A stretch of DNA of 64,000 bases from DATEVL01 sp035281845. GTDB lineage: Bacteria > Chloroflexota > Anaerolineae > Anaerolineales > E44-bin32. The stretch lies in assembly GCA_035281845.1 (NCBI GenBank), contig DATEVL010000150.1:1-64000 (forward strand). The letters are read 5' to 3'. A program made the translations under genes and the position numbers. Numbering within the stretch: the stretch's first letter is position 1; every line of letters starts with the position of its first letter. Positions 48,745-57,999 of this stretch are shown piece after piece. The notes beneath the pieces are model-generated. The model ran no database searches and had not been told where the DNA came from. It saw nothing but the letters and a program-made list of their open reading frames with translations.

Positions 48745-50388
48745 ATGAAAGACATTCTTGGGATCCGATCTCCGGCGCAGACCGAGGCCGGCGCGCTTCG
48801 CTCGGACTACGGTCTCGAACCGCTGGGGCTGTCGAACCTGGGGACGCAGTATTGGAATCTCCCGCCCGAGGCGCTCTACGAGGAGATCGTCTTCCGGCGC
48901 GAGGGGACAGTCGTTCACGCCGGGCCGCTCGTCGTCACCACCGGCGACCACACGGCCCGGGCGGCGAACGACAAGTTCATCGTGCGTGAGCCGAGTTCGG
49001 AGGAACACATCTGGTGGGGCGACTACAACCGGCCCTTCCCCAACGACCGATTCCAGTCGGTACTCAGCCGGCTGCAGGGGTATCTGCAAGGCGAGGACAT
49101 CTTCATTCAGGACTGTTTCGCCGGCGCCGATCCGGAATACCGGATGCCCGTGCGCATCATCACGGAGTTGGCCTGGCACAGCCTGTTTGCGCGCAACATG
49201 TTTCTGCTTCCCGAGTCGCCGGATGCCTATCGGCGACACGTGCCGGAGTTCACCGTCCTGGCCATCCCCGGATTTCGCGCCAGCAGCCCGATCGACGACA
49301 CCCGCTCGGGGACGTTCATTCTGGTCGACTTCGCCCGGCGGCTGTGCCTGATCGGCAACACGGCGTATGCCGGCGAAATCAAGAAGTCCGTCTTCACCGT
49401 GCTCAACTACCTGCTGCCGCTGCAGGGCGTCATGCCGATGCACTGTTCGGCCAACGTCGGCCCGCAGGGGGAGGTGGCCCTATTCTTCGGGTTGTCGGGC
49501 ACGGGCAAGACGACGCTTTCCGCCGACCCGAAGCGCCGGCTGATCGGAGACGACGAACACGGCTGGAGCGACGCCGGCGTGTTCAATTTCGAAGGCGGCT
49601 GCTACGCCAAGGTCATCCGGCTGTCGCCGACGGCCGAGCCGGAGATCTACGCCTGCACCCGGCGCTTCGGAACGATCCTCGAGAACGTCGCCTTCGACTC
49701 GGTGAACCGGAGGGTCGATCTGGACGACGATCGGATCACCGAGAATACGCGCGCCTCGTATCCGCTGGATTACATCGCCAACGCCGTCCCGGAGAAGCGG
49801 GCCGGGCATCCGTCGAACATCGTGTTGCTGACCTGTGATGCCTCGGGGGTGATGCCGCCGCTGGCCAGGCTTTCGCCGAGTCAGGCGCTGTACCAGTTCA
49901 TCTCGGGCTACACCTCCAAGATCGCCGGCACGGAAGTCGGAGTGGGAGTTGAGCCGCAGCCGACTTTCAGCACGTGCTTCGGCGCGCCGTTCATGGTTCA
50001 CCACCCGTCGCGGTATGCCGATCTTTTGCGGCGCAAAGTCGAGCGCTACGGAGTGCACTGTTGGCTGGTCAACACCGGTTGGATCGGCGGGCCGTACGGC
50101 GTGGGGAAGCGCATCAGCATTGGCTACACCCGCGCCCTCTTGAATGCCGCCCTCGATGGAACTTTGCATGACGTTCCTTACGCTCGCGATCCGGTCTTCG
50201 GCTTCGATGTGCCGCAATCATGCGACGGAGTCCCGGCGGAGATCCTCAACCCCGCCGGCACCTGGCCAAGCCAGGCCGGGTACATGGACAAATACCGGCA
50301 GCTGGCTGCGCGGTTCATCGAGAATTTCAAGAAATTCGAGGACTCGTGCCCGGAGGACGTCATCGCCGCCGGCCCGCGGATTGCGTGA
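48745..50388 (+). CDS. pckA: Phosphoenolpyruvate carboxykinase (ATP)
   Basis: 547 residues, the usual length. The ATP-type PEPCK motifs are complete: the oxaloacetate/metal region RMPVRIITELAWHSLFARNM, the kinase-1a P-loop FGLSGTGKTTLSADPKR, kinase-2 LIGDDEHGWSD, and the adenine-binding region ENTRASYPLDYI. It converts oxaloacetate and ATP to phosphoenolpyruvate, CO2 and ADP in gluconeogenesis, or runs in reverse in some anaerobes. The ATG follows GAGGGGCAGGG. It stands alone after a repeat-rich gap. Confidence 0.96.
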   Translation: MKDILGIRSPAQTEAGALRSDYGLEPLGLSNLGTQYWNLPPEALYEEIVFRREGTVVHAGPLVVTTGDHTARAANDKFIVREPSSEEHIWWGDYNRPFPNDRFQSVLSRLQGYLQGEDIFIQDCFAGADPEYRMPVRIITELAWHSLFARNMFLLPESPDAYRRHVPEFTVLAIPGFRASSPIDDTRSGTFILVDFARRLCLIGNTAYAGEIKKSVFTVLNYLLPLQGVMPMHCSANVGPQGEVALFFGLSGTGKTTLSADPKRRLIGDDEHGWSDAGVFNFEGGCYAKVIRLSPTAEPEIYACTRRFGTILENVAFDSVNRRVDLDDDRITENTRASYPLDYIANAVPEKRAGHPSNIVLLTCDASGVMPPLARLSPSQALYQFISGYTSKIAGTEVGVGVEPQPTFSTCFGAPFMVHHPSRYADLLRRKVERYGVHCWLVNTGWIGGPYGVGKRISIGYTRALLNAALDGTLHDVPYARDPVFGFDVPQSCDGVPAEILNPAGTWPSQAGYMDKYRQLAARFIENFKKFEDSCPEDVIAAGPRIA

Positions 50389-50722
50389 GTGGGCACGACC
50401 GCAATATGCCCTCCTGCACCGGGCCTGAGTACAAGCCTCGCAGGAGCGGCGATGCTCTTCCTCGTCACCCCCGCGAATCGCGCTTCGCATCCCGGAGGGG
50501 AAGCGGGGGTCCAGTCTTCGTGATGGGCCAGCGGGTCCATGACCTTTTTCGTAGGGACATCACCTCACCACCGTCGCCTGCGACATCGGTCCCTTGAAAA
50601 GAACGTCCCTGTCGCGGTGTCGTCGCCTGGGTTCCCGCTTGCGCGGGAACGACAGCGTTTGCTGAGGGTCGCTTGCCCGCGCGCGGCGCAGGCTAACACG
50701 GAAGCGTCCTGCCCTCAAGAAG
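50389..50722. other. Intergenic region with dispersed palindromes
   Basis: About 330 bp, no gene. Positions about 50630-50655 carry GGTTCCCGCTTGCGCGGGAA, a hairpin of the widespread TTCCCGC-GCGGGAA type. A second GC-rich hairpin (CCCGGAGGGGAAGCGGGGG) lies near 50490-50512. Confidence 0.45.
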
Positions 50723-51727
50723 GTGGAGACCTTAGGGAAGCGTGCGGCTACGAAATCGAGGGTGCGCGCTCGTGCGGCCAATCAAGACTCCGACGTGACC
50801 ACACTGCCGCGGGACATCCTGCGCCTTCGCGATCAGCTCTGGCGGAGGCGGCGAGAACTTCGGCTGCGGTCGCCAGCCGAGGCGCGACGGTTCGTGCGTC
50901 AAGTCGGCTTTTGCCTGTTCTGGCCGACCGAAGGCGTCGAGCTGCCGAACTTGCTGCAAGCCATCGCCGGCAACGCCCGGCCTCTGACGGCCGGCTACGA
51001 CGGCCCCGCCATCGGCCGGTCGTGGAACTGGAAGGACGACGCACTCGACAAGTGTTGGTGGTACTACGGGAAATTGCTCCGCCGTCGGGCCACGATCGTC
51101 TCGCTCGAGCTGTTACCGTCGTTCTATGCGCTGAGCGAGAACTATGGGGATGCGAGGGATTACCTGGTCGAGTACGAAGAGGGGAGGCTCTCGGCCGAGG
51201 CCAAGTCGGTGTACGAAGCGCTGCTGGAGAGGGGGCCGCTTGATGCCGTCCGTCTCCGCAAAGAGTCCCGCCTGGCGGCGACCCAGGCCAAGGCGCGCTT
51301 TGACCGGGCATTGGTCGAGCTTCAGGGGGACCTCAAGGTCATGCCGATCGGGGTAGCCGATGCCGGCGCCTGGCACTATGCGTTCATCTACGACTTGGTC
51401 GAACGTTGGTTTCCGGAGCTTCCCGCCCAGGCCAGGCCGATCAGCACGCGCGAAGCGCGATCACGAATCGTCACTCAGTACCTGGAGAACGTCATCGTCG
51501 CCCAGCGGGGGTCGATCTCGCATGACCTCGGTTGGCGTCCGAACGAAGTCGATCGGGCACTGACCGGCCTGGTTGAATCCGAGCGAGTATTGGAATTCGA
51601 GATGGAGCCGGGGACTCGGCCGGTGGTCGCCACGCGGCGTTGGGCGAGGCGGCTCCGACGAGGTGGAATCACTCCGAAGAAGAAATCACCCGCGAGGGGG
51701 CGGCGAGGCGAGCGTCGCGGGAGGTAG
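50723..51727 (+). CDS. AlkZ/YcaQ-like winged-helix protein (DNA glycosylase-like family)
   Basis: 334 residues. Start GTG 50723 follows AAGAAG; GTG 50795 (MTTLPRDILRLRDQLWRRRR) is an alternative. The C-terminal two thirds hold tandem winged-helix segments: SAEAKSVYEALLERGPLDAV, KARFDRALVELQGDLKVMPI and SHDLGWRPNEVDRALTGLVE. The central WNWKDDALDKCWWYYGKLLR and ARPISTREARSRIVTQYL segments resemble the AlkZ-like glycosylase family that unhooks interstrand crosslinks. I cannot find a clear AlkZ catalytic Q-x-[QD] motif, so activity is unproven. The C-terminus is very basic (KKKSPARGRRGERRGR). Confidence 0.55.
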   Translation: METLGKRAATKSRVRARAANQDSDVTTLPRDILRLRDQLWRRRRELRLRSPAEARRFVRQVGFCLFWPTEGVELPNLLQAIAGNARPLTAGYDGPAIGRSWNWKDDALDKCWWYYGKLLRRRATIVSLELLPSFYALSENYGDARDYLVEYEEGRLSAEAKSVYEALLERGPLDAVRLRKESRLAATQAKARFDRALVELQGDLKVMPIGVADAGAWHYAFIYDLVERWFPELPAQARPISTREARSRIVTQYLENVIVAQRGSISHDLGWRPNEVDRALTGLVESERVLEFEMEPGTRPVVATRRWARRLRRGGITPKKKSPARGRRGERRGR

Positions 51728-51784
51728 GATTACAGAGCAAGCGTCGCAGACCGATGGGGGCGGTCTTGGAGAGCGAGGTGCGTC

Positions 51785-52978
51785 ATGGTGTGGACGAAGT
51801 ACCTGATCGTCGGCGGCGGCCTGGCCGCCGACGCGGCGGTCGAAGGGATTCGCCAGCTCGACTCGGATGCCAGGATCCTCATCCTGGCCGCCGAAGCCGA
51901 CCCACCGTACACCCGCCCGTGGCTCTCCAAGGGACTCTGGCTCGGCAAGCCGTACGAGCGCGTCTGGCGCGGCACGGAGGCTAAGGGAGCCGAGCTGCGC
52001 CTGCGGCGCCGCGCCGTCCGCCTGGACCCCGCCCGAAAGACCGTGACGGACGACCAAGGTGAGGTGTATGAGTATGGATCGCTCTTGCTGGCGACAGGCG
52101 GGCGCGCCCGCCGTCTGCCCTTCGGCGGCGAGAACGTGATCCATTTTCGTACGCTGGCGGACTACCGCCGCCTTCGGCTCCTGGCCGATCAGGGAGATCG
52201 CTTCACGGTCATCGGCGGAGGCTTCATCGGTTCGGAGATCGCTGCCGCGCTGGCGACGAACGGCAAGATGGTGACGATGGTCTTTCCCCAGTCGGCCATC
52301 GCCGAGCGGGTCTTCCCGCGAGATCTGGCGGAGCACGTTTCCTTCTACTACCAGGAAAAAGGAGTCGTCCTGCGCACCGGGAGTTCCGTCTTGGACGTCC
52401 AAAAGCGCGGCAGGGGCGTGGCGACCAAGATCAAATCAGCCTCCGGGATAGAGGAGTGGATCGAATCGGACGGCGTCGTGGCCGGAATCGGAATCCAACC
52501 CGACATCGAGCTGGCGGCCTCGGCCGAGCTGCGTTGCGACGATGGGGTCGTTGTCGACAGCCTGCTCCGAACCAGCCAGCACGGCATCTTCGCCGCCGGG
52601 GATGTCGCCTCCTTCGTCAATCCAGCCTTGGGTCGTCGCATTCGAGTGGAGCATGAAGACAATGCCTTGGCGATGGGAAAGCAGGCCGGCCGCAACATGG
52701 CGGGGGCCGAGGAGCCCTACACGCACCTCCCGTATTTCTACTCCGACTTGTTTGAGCTCGGATACGAGGCGGTCGGAGATCTCGACTCGAAGCTGGAGGT
52801 CGTCCGGGACTGGGCCGAACCATTCCAAAAAGGTGTGGTCTACTACACGGACGGAAGCCGGGTGCGCGGCGTCCTGCTCTGGAACGTGTGGGACAAAGTT
52901 CCGGCGGCGCGGATGTTGATCGAATCGGGGGAGAGCGTCAGCCCCAAGGACCTGCACGGACGAATCCCGCCAGAATAG
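51785..52978 (+). CDS. FAD-dependent NAD(P)H reductase (ferredoxin reductase / AIF-like)
   Basis: 397 residues. The FAD-binding fingerprint is YLIVGGGLAADAAVEGIRQL, with PYTRPWLSKGLW downstream. The NAD(P)-binding Rossmann motif is FTVIGGGFIGSEIAAALATN at about residue 140. The second FAD contact HGIFAAGDVASFVNPALGR is at about 260. The C-terminal domain has EPFQKGVVYYTDGSRVRGVL. It is the class that passes electrons from NAD(P)H to ferredoxins, rubredoxins or dioxygenase systems and includes AIF. The electron acceptor is not encoded adjacent, so the physiological role is open. Confidence 0.88.
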   Translation: MVWTKYLIVGGGLAADAAVEGIRQLDSDARILILAAEADPPYTRPWLSKGLWLGKPYERVWRGTEAKGAELRLRRRAVRLDPARKTVTDDQGEVYEYGSLLLATGGRARRLPFGGENVIHFRTLADYRRLRLLADQGDRFTVIGGGFIGSEIAAALATNGKMVTMVFPQSAIAERVFPRDLAEHVSFYYQEKGVVLRTGSSVLDVQKRGRGVATKIKSASGIEEWIESDGVVAGIGIQPDIELAASAELRCDDGVVVDSLLRTSQHGIFAAGDVASFVNPALGRRIRVEHEDNALAMGKQAGRNMAGAEEPYTHLPYFYSDLFELGYEAVGDLDSKLEVVRDWAEPFQKGVVYYTDGSRVRGVLLWNVWDKVPAARMLIESGESVSPKDLHGRIPPE

Positions 52979-53155
52979 GACAGGGGTCAGTGGTCGGCGG
53001 TCGGTGGTGAGAGATCAACAACGAGGCGTCCGTTCGAGTTCGTGACCTGTCCACCCAGAGCCTCAATCGCAAACCGGCGATCGCAATCTCTAATCGCCAA
53101 TCTCCAATCGCCAATCGCTAATCGCTAATCAGCTAATCACCCATGAGGGAATCCA
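52979..53155. repeat. CAGTGGTCGG tract followed by AATCGCCAATC tract
   Basis: Positions 52981-53010 hold CAGTGGTCGGCGGTCGGTGG units. Positions about 53068-53142 hold eight or more imperfect AATCGCCAATCTCC/AATCGCTAATC units. The last runs close to the start of the next gene, leaving GAGGGAATCC as its only ribosome-site-like sequence. Confidence 0.65.
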
Positions 53156-53962
53156 ATGAGCCTCACGCGTCGAGTCGACCAAGCCCGCGACGCCTATCGC
53201 AAAGGCGATCCGTCCGGCGCCGCCGCTGCCCATGACCCGCGACGGATCGCCCGCGCCGCCGAGGAAGAGCATGGCGGCATCGGCGACCAGTACCTCGGCG
53301 ACCTGGTGTATGGTGGATTGGATGGGGTGGTCACGACCTTCGCCATCGTCAGCGGTGTGGCCGGAGCGTCGCTCGGTTCGGACGTCATCCTGATCCTGGG
53401 GCTGGCCAACCTGCTGGCCGACGGTTTCTCCATGGCCAGCGGCGCCTACCTCTCCACCAAGAGCGGGCAGGAGTATTACCAGCGCGAGTTCGAACGAGAG
53501 ACTTGGGAAATCGAACACTTCCCCGAGGGGGAGCGGGCTGAACTGCTGGAGCTCTATCGTGGGCGGGGCTACGGCGAAGACGAGGCTGAGCAGTTGGTCG
53601 GAATCCAGGCGCGCCAACCGGAGCGGTGGGTGAGGGCGATGATGGTGGACGAGTTGGGGATGCTGCCCGACGAACGCAAGCCCTTGACGAGCGGGGCGGC
53701 GACCCTGGCGGCGTTCGTCCTGGCCGGCTCGCTGCCCCTGGTCGTGTTCGTCGCCGGGCTCTTCGTCCCGATCGACGATCGTACGGCGTTCCTCGTTTCG
53801 CTTCTTCTGACGGGTGTGGCGCTATTCAGCCTGGGAGCGGCGAAGGTGTACGTGACCCAGCGCAACCCGGTGCGGAGCGGTCTGGAGATGCTGGCGGTGG
53901 GAGGGCTGGCGGCGGCGGTGGCGTACGGGGTCGGGGCCTTCCTCAAAGGAATCGCCGGCTGA
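53156..53962 (+). CDS. VIT1/CCC1-family transporter with rubrerythrin-free N-terminus
   Basis: 268 residues. The VIT1/CCC1 signature is present: GDLVYGGLDGVVTTFAIVSG in the first helix, LANLLADGFSMASGAYLSTK in the second, a cytoplasmic region with DEAEQLVGI and MMVDELGM, and three more C-terminal helices. The conserved Asp, Met and Glu residues of the metal path are retained. Members carry Fe(II) or Mn(II), typically by exchange with protons. Only part of the N-terminus (RIARAAEEEHGGIGDQYLGD) is charged; there is no ferritin-like domain. Confidence 0.88.
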   Translation: MSLTRRVDQARDAYRKGDPSGAAAAHDPRRIARAAEEEHGGIGDQYLGDLVYGGLDGVVTTFAIVSGVAGASLGSDVILILGLANLLADGFSMASGAYLSTKSGQEYYQREFERETWEIEHFPEGERAELLELYRGRGYGEDEAEQLVGIQARQPERWVRAMMVDELGMLPDERKPLTSGAATLAAFVLAGSLPLVVFVAGLFVPIDDRTAFLVSLLLTGVALFSLGAAKVYVTQRNPVRSGLEMLAVGGLAAAVAYGVGAFLKGIAG

Positions 53963-53986
53963 ACGGCGAGTGGGGGTGCCGTCTTC

Positions 53987-54394
53987 CTACTTCGTCAAGT
54001 CTCTCAGCGAATCGCGAGTGTCGGCGGCCCGTCCGATGAAAAGGCCGATGATCCCCAGCATGATCGCCGCACCGGCCGCGCACACCCAGGGTGCACCCGC
54101 CCTTGGCGGTCTGTAGAGACCGAAGGGGTGAGGTACCGCCCAGGGCGAATACCAGACGAGCGGCAGGACGTCCATCCCGAGCACCCCTACGGCGAATCCA
54201 TAAAGGGCATATCTCCATATGTGGGGGATCTCCGACCAGATCTTCCCTAGCGAGAAGACTTCGACCGATTGGCGCTGCTTGCGAGAGATGCCGCCATGCA
54301 GCTTGCGGGCCTTGGCTTGCGGGTCGCGGCCGGCCAGCTGACGATCTCGCAAGCGGCGCAGTCGTTCTTGCTCAGCGTTCGGCGGCATGCGCAC
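53987..54394 (-). CDS. Small two-helix membrane protein carrying an in-frame hairpin repeat
   Basis: 135 residues. The start ATG 54394 is five bases after GGAGG. A charged N-terminus (NAEQERLRRLRDRQLAGRDP) leads to helix 1 (YALYGFAVGVLGMDVLPLVW) and helix 2 (PWVCAAGAAIMLGIIGLFIG). The loop between them, PHPFGLYRPPRAGAP, is encoded by a dispersed hairpin repeat (54080-54129). No family is recognised. The gene is convergent with the VIT1 gene. Confidence 0.6.
   Translation of the reverse strand: MRMPPNAEQERLRRLRDRQLAGRDPQAKARKLHGGISRKQRQSVEVFSLGKIWSEIPHIWRYALYGFAVGVLGMDVLPLVWYSPWAVPHPFGLYRPPRAGAPWVCAAGAAIMLGIIGLFIGRAADTRDSLRDLTK
54080..54129. repeat. CTCTAC/AG hairpin repeat, copy D, no insert (inside a coding gene)
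   Basis: On the minus strand CCCCTTCGGTCTCTAC is followed directly by AGACCGCCAAGGGCGGG, a 13-16 bp stem with GGTCT/AGACC at its tip. The flanking GGTGCACCCTGGGTGTGC block is the same unit that is inserted in the loop of copy E. Together they encode the loop between the two membrane helices of the small gene. Confidence 0.7.
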
Positions 54395-54458
54395 CTCCAG
54401 GCCTTAGGCCGATGTTGGGTCAATCATTGCGGCCTCGGGCATGGCGCGCCCCAAGGCA

Positions 54459-56342
54459 CTACGGCCGATCGCCGACAAAAACCTGAAGCACATAGACGTA
54501 GTCGCCCGCCTGGTAGTCCTTTCGGCCATCGTCGACGTCGTCGGCAAATCCATGCAGCACAGCCAGAGTCGTCGAGGCGCCAGGGTCCCAATCGGTCAGG
54601 AGGGTTGCCCAGTAATGGCACTTCCAATCCGGGACCTCCCGGTCGAATTCGAGGATGTCTCCTGGTGGGACGTCCGCCAGGTCAACCTGAAAGTCGACCG
54701 AGATGGATTGAAGATTCTCGGCCAGGATGATTTCGTCGGCGGCGCACCAGTAGAACGGCCAGATGAAGGTATCGTCTGGATTGAGGGTGATGGAGAACTC
54801 GTGGCTCCCAGGAGCCTCAAGATCCAGTCCATCCGAAAGGCTGTGCCAGTCCCAGATACTGGGGATGTTCGCGACATCTTGCTCCGTAGGGAGAATGGTG
54901 CGAACGACCGTAGGCGCGGCAGTCGGCACCTGGGAACCGCTCTCCGGACCAATGGCCCCCGGAATAGGACCGACCGCTGCGGCGTAGGCGTCGGCGAGCG
55001 AGGCAGCCGTGTCTGCGTCGACGATCCCGCTGGCCGGCAGGCCGGTGGCCGTTTGGTATTCACGAACAGCGGCGTCGGTCGGCTTATCGAGGATGCCGCG
55101 AACCTGGTCTCCTGCGAAATAGCCCAACACCGCCAGGTGATCCTGCAATTGGAAGATATCGTTTACGACGAGCTTCGGTGACTGGAGGGAAAGACTGCGG
55201 ATCGAGTCGGAAGCAAGATCGCCAACCTCATATATGGAAACGAGTCCCGCGAAGGTGCCCGAGCGCGCCAGCCATCGGCCGTCAGGGCTGAACGTTACCG
55301 CCTCGAAAGGAGCCTCGAACCAATCCTCCAGGGTCGTGAGCAGCTGACCCGTGTTCCCATCCCACAGCTGGACGCCGTATTCCGCGCTGCCTGTGGCGAG
55401 AAGGGAACCATCCGGGCTGAAGGAAACGCTGTCGGTTGAGGATGGGGCCTCGAATTCGAGGTCCAAGGCAAGCCGATTGTCTTGAACCGCCCACAGCCTC
55501 ACCACGCCGTGGGTCCCCCCTGGGTCCATGCCCAAGGTAGCCATCTTCACCAACGGGGAGTTGAACGCCAGATTCAAGAGAACCCCGCTCTCCTCGTCGG
55601 GCTCGACCGAAGGGGCGTCCCTTCCATCCAGGGAAACGAATTCCAACCGCCCCTTGGGGAACTCGGACGAGTGACGGATAAGGCCCAACCATCGTCCCTC
55701 AGGGCCGAAGACAAAACCTCCCGGCACGCCGGCTGGAAACCCAAAGACCATGCTGTCCGTTTGCACGGGCTCGCCGCCGGCCAGGTCCCATGTCTGCAGC
55801 ATACCCTCCGGATCACGGAAGACGAAAGTCCGTCCGTCGGGACTGAACGCCATTCCGGGAATCCAACCCGGTTCGGCGGTCAGGCTGTTTTCCAATTTCC
55901 GGCTGTCTACGTCCCAAAAGCGCACGGCCCCGTCGTCACCCCCGGCGGCCAGCGTTTTTCCGTTGGGGCTGAAGGCCAGTGAAAGTGCACTCGCCTCGGA
56001 AGAAATGGTTCCAGTCTCGGCCAAGGTTCCCTGGCCGTAGGTGTAAAGGGAAATCTTAGGAGGGCCGGGTATTTGAGATCCGGTTAGAGCGAAAGTCTTC
56101 CCATCACCTGACCAAGCGATGATGCCACCCTGATCTAGTACCGCCGCAGGCGCAAGCGAACTGGCATTCTGCGTGTCGATGCTGTCTGTCATCCTCAGGG
56201 ACGAGGGCGACACGGTTGGTGTCAGGGATGAGGTCGAAGATGTCCCCTTAACTGACGAACAGGCGGCGAGCGATATCATGGCGGGCGCGACCATGCTCCA
56301 GATCGGATCTCTCCAACGCGACCTTCCTGCCCTTGCTGTCAT
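54459..56342 (-). CDS. Lipoprotein with WD40-like propeller, peptidoglycan-binding module and C-terminal beta domain
   Basis: 627 residues. The lipobox is MISLAACS. Residues about 60-410 contain WD40-type blades: ALSLAFSPNGKTLAAGGDDG, AVRFWDVDS, MAFSPDGRTFVFRDPEG, SVSFSPDGSLLATGSAEYGV, QLWDGNTGQLLTTL and VTFSPDGRWLARSGTF. Residues about 415-475 form a PG_binding_1 module (HLAVLGYFAGD, TDAAVREYQTATGLPASGIV, DADTAASLADAY). The last 120 residues, with paired Trp and Cys, are a beta domain seen in similar lipoproteins. A propeller joined to a wall-binding module suggests a surface scaffold. It is first of three minus-strand lipoprotein genes. Confidence 0.78.
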   Translation of the reverse strand: MTARAGRSRWRDPIWSMVAPAMISLAACSSVKGTSSTSSLTPTVSPSSLRMTDSIDTQNASSLAPAAVLDQGGIIAWSGDGKTFALTGSQIPGPPKISLYTYGQGTLAETGTISSEASALSLAFSPNGKTLAAGGDDGAVRFWDVDSRKLENSLTAEPGWIPGMAFSPDGRTFVFRDPEGMLQTWDLAGGEPVQTDSMVFGFPAGVPGGFVFGPEGRWLGLIRHSSEFPKGRLEFVSLDGRDAPSVEPDEESGVLLNLAFNSPLVKMATLGMDPGGTHGVVRLWAVQDNRLALDLEFEAPSSTDSVSFSPDGSLLATGSAEYGVQLWDGNTGQLLTTLEDWFEAPFEAVTFSPDGRWLARSGTFAGLVSIYEVGDLASDSIRSLSLQSPKLVVNDIFQLQDHLAVLGYFAGDQVRGILDKPTDAAVREYQTATGLPASGIVDADTAASLADAYAAAVGPIPGAIGPESGSQVPTAAPTVVRTILPTEQDVANIPSIWDWHSLSDGLDLEAPGSHEFSITLNPDDTFIWPFYWCAADEIILAENLQSISVDFQVDLADVPPGDILEFDREVPDWKCHYWATLLTDWDPGASTTLAVLHGFADDVDDGRKDYQAGDYVYVLQVFVGDRP

Positions 56343-56405
56343 GGGGTGGTCCTCAGAAATCTGTTATGGGACAAAGCCGAATCTGCTGCGGCGCATGCTG
56401 GCCGC

Positions 56406-57749
56406 TCATTCGAACGGGCAAATATCCCGGGCGACGTGGCTCACATCGCATGTCCCTTGGTCCACGGCCCAGAAGACTTCCTCCAGATAGACCGGGCTCG
56501 AGTCAACGAAGGCCGCGGCTCGGCTGCAGGCAGTCCCAATGTCGTGTGATGCCTGGTACTCCAGCCAAAACTCATTGGCCAGTCCGGAAAAAAGATGCCA
56601 CGCCGTATCGTCATCGGCCCTTCGCTGAAGCGATTGGAACTGGTCCTTCGCCCCTTCGAGGTCACCGTTCAAGACGCCCAGGACCATCAGCCGATACGTC
56701 GCGTAGGCCGACAAGTTGACCCTCTCCTCCGGAAGAGGCTCGGGGGGCGAGGTGATCGGGAAGCCATACGTATCCAATCCGAATTCGGTCTCGAGAAGGT
56801 AGTCTCGCATGTCGTCCGACCACCCATCGAGAGATTCGTCGTTGATCACCTGAAGATACCGGCCGCGGGCCTCCTCATACCTGCCTTGCAGCGCGAGCGC
56901 GTCGCCGTCCCGGGCCGCTTCAAAGCGGTAAGCCGGGGGAGCGAAGTCCTGTCCGGAGAAAGTGAACTGTTCGCCATCCCAGGCGAAGGTGTCGGTGGTC
57001 ACGTGCGCAGGGACCCAGCAGGCCGCATCGAAATTCGCCTCTCGGGGACCCGGAGGGGTGTTGTCGACGAGCAGTTCGAGCGTCCCATCGCCATTGACGT
57101 CCCGGACACGCAGGCCCTCCTTGGCCTGAGCGGAATCCCACCCCGTTTGCTCGTCGTAGACGAGATTTCGGAAGCCGGCCCCGTCCCACGAGAACACTTT
57201 GACAAGGTCCTCGCCGACGACTGGGATCGCCGTGACGATCTCGGGAAAACCGTCGAGGTTCATGTCTTGGATCGCTTCCACTCGGACGGGCCCATTCTCG
57301 TGGGAAACGACGTCCACCGTATTGAACTCGCCGGACTCGCACGAGAGGAAATACAGGTCGTCCAAACCGAGCAGCATCTCGGGGACACCGTCGCCGGTGA
57401 CGTCGGCGATCTCGGACTGGATCTGGCCTCCCGGCCAATCCAACGAGCGGAGGGCGTCGAGCGCAGCTTCGGGCCGCCCGCCTGCGTTCAGAAAGTCGAG
57501 CACAAGCTCATCTTCCGGCTCGAGCCCATACTGATCGACCAGCCGCTGGAAGTCGGCCTGGAGGCTGGGGTCGGTCTCAGGGCAATCCGCCGGCGGGGGC
57601 GGCGTGCGTGTCGCAGGGAAGGGTGATGCGGAGATCTGGTCAGGCGAGGCGATGGTGGGCAGCACAGGGGCCGGGGGTGCGGTCGGGGAGGCACGAGTGC
57701 AAGCCGAAAGGGCAAGGGCGAGAGCGATCTTCAAGTGGCGGGCGCGCAT
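56406..57749 (-). CDS. Lipoprotein with FG-GAP/VCBS-like repeats and a helical C-terminal domain
   Basis: 447 residues. ATG 57749 follows GGAGGACG. The lipobox is LALSAC. After a Pro/Thr-rich linker, residues about 105-240 hold calcium-binding-like repeats of the D-x-T-G-D-G-x-x-E type: SEIADVTGDGVPEMLLGLDD, IQDMNLDGFPEIVTAI and VRDVNGDGTLELLVDNT. The C-terminal 190 residues are helical and TPR-like (LALQGRYEEARGRYLQVIND, GVLNGDLEGAKDQFQSLQRR). Secreted and membrane-anchored; function unknown. The same architecture recurs in Chloroflexota surface proteins. Confidence 0.72.
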   Translation of the reverse strand: MRARHLKIALALALSACTRASPTAPPAPVLPTIASPDQISASPFPATRTPPPPADCPETDPSLQADFQRLVDQYGLEPEDELVLDFLNAGGRPEAALDALRSLDWPGGQIQSEIADVTGDGVPEMLLGLDDLYFLSCESGEFNTVDVVSHENGPVRVEAIQDMNLDGFPEIVTAIPVVGEDLVKVFSWDGAGFRNLVYDEQTGWDSAQAKEGLRVRDVNGDGTLELLVDNTPPGPREANFDAACWVPAHVTTDTFAWDGEQFTFSGQDFAPPAYRFEAARDGDALALQGRYEEARGRYLQVINDESLDGWSDDMRDYLLETEFGLDTYGFPITSPPEPLPEERVNLSAYATYRLMVLGVLNGDLEGAKDQFQSLQRRADDDTAWHLFSGLANEFWLEYQASHDIGTACSRAAAFVDSSPVYLEEVFWAVDQGTCDVSHVARDICPFE

Positions 57750-57999
57750 CGCGTCCTCCAGGAGCGTCCACGGCGGCGCAGACGCACGATAGTTTGGCGG
57801 GCCTGGGAGCGTCGGTCGGATGATCGTACACCTTCGAGATGGCCGTCCGGCGGAGACAGGCGGGTGGATTCGGGAGTCGTGTCGCAGAATCCCGGTTGCA
57901 GGATGGAGATCGGGGCCCCGGTTTCGCTCGGCTGAGCAGGTTGGTGTAGCCGAACCTTCGCTGACAGATTGGATTCATGGATGCGAATCGCCAGCGAAG
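57750..57999. other. Intergenic region between two lipoprotein genes
   Basis: About 250 bp, no gene and no repeat of the families described here. Confidence 0.3.
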
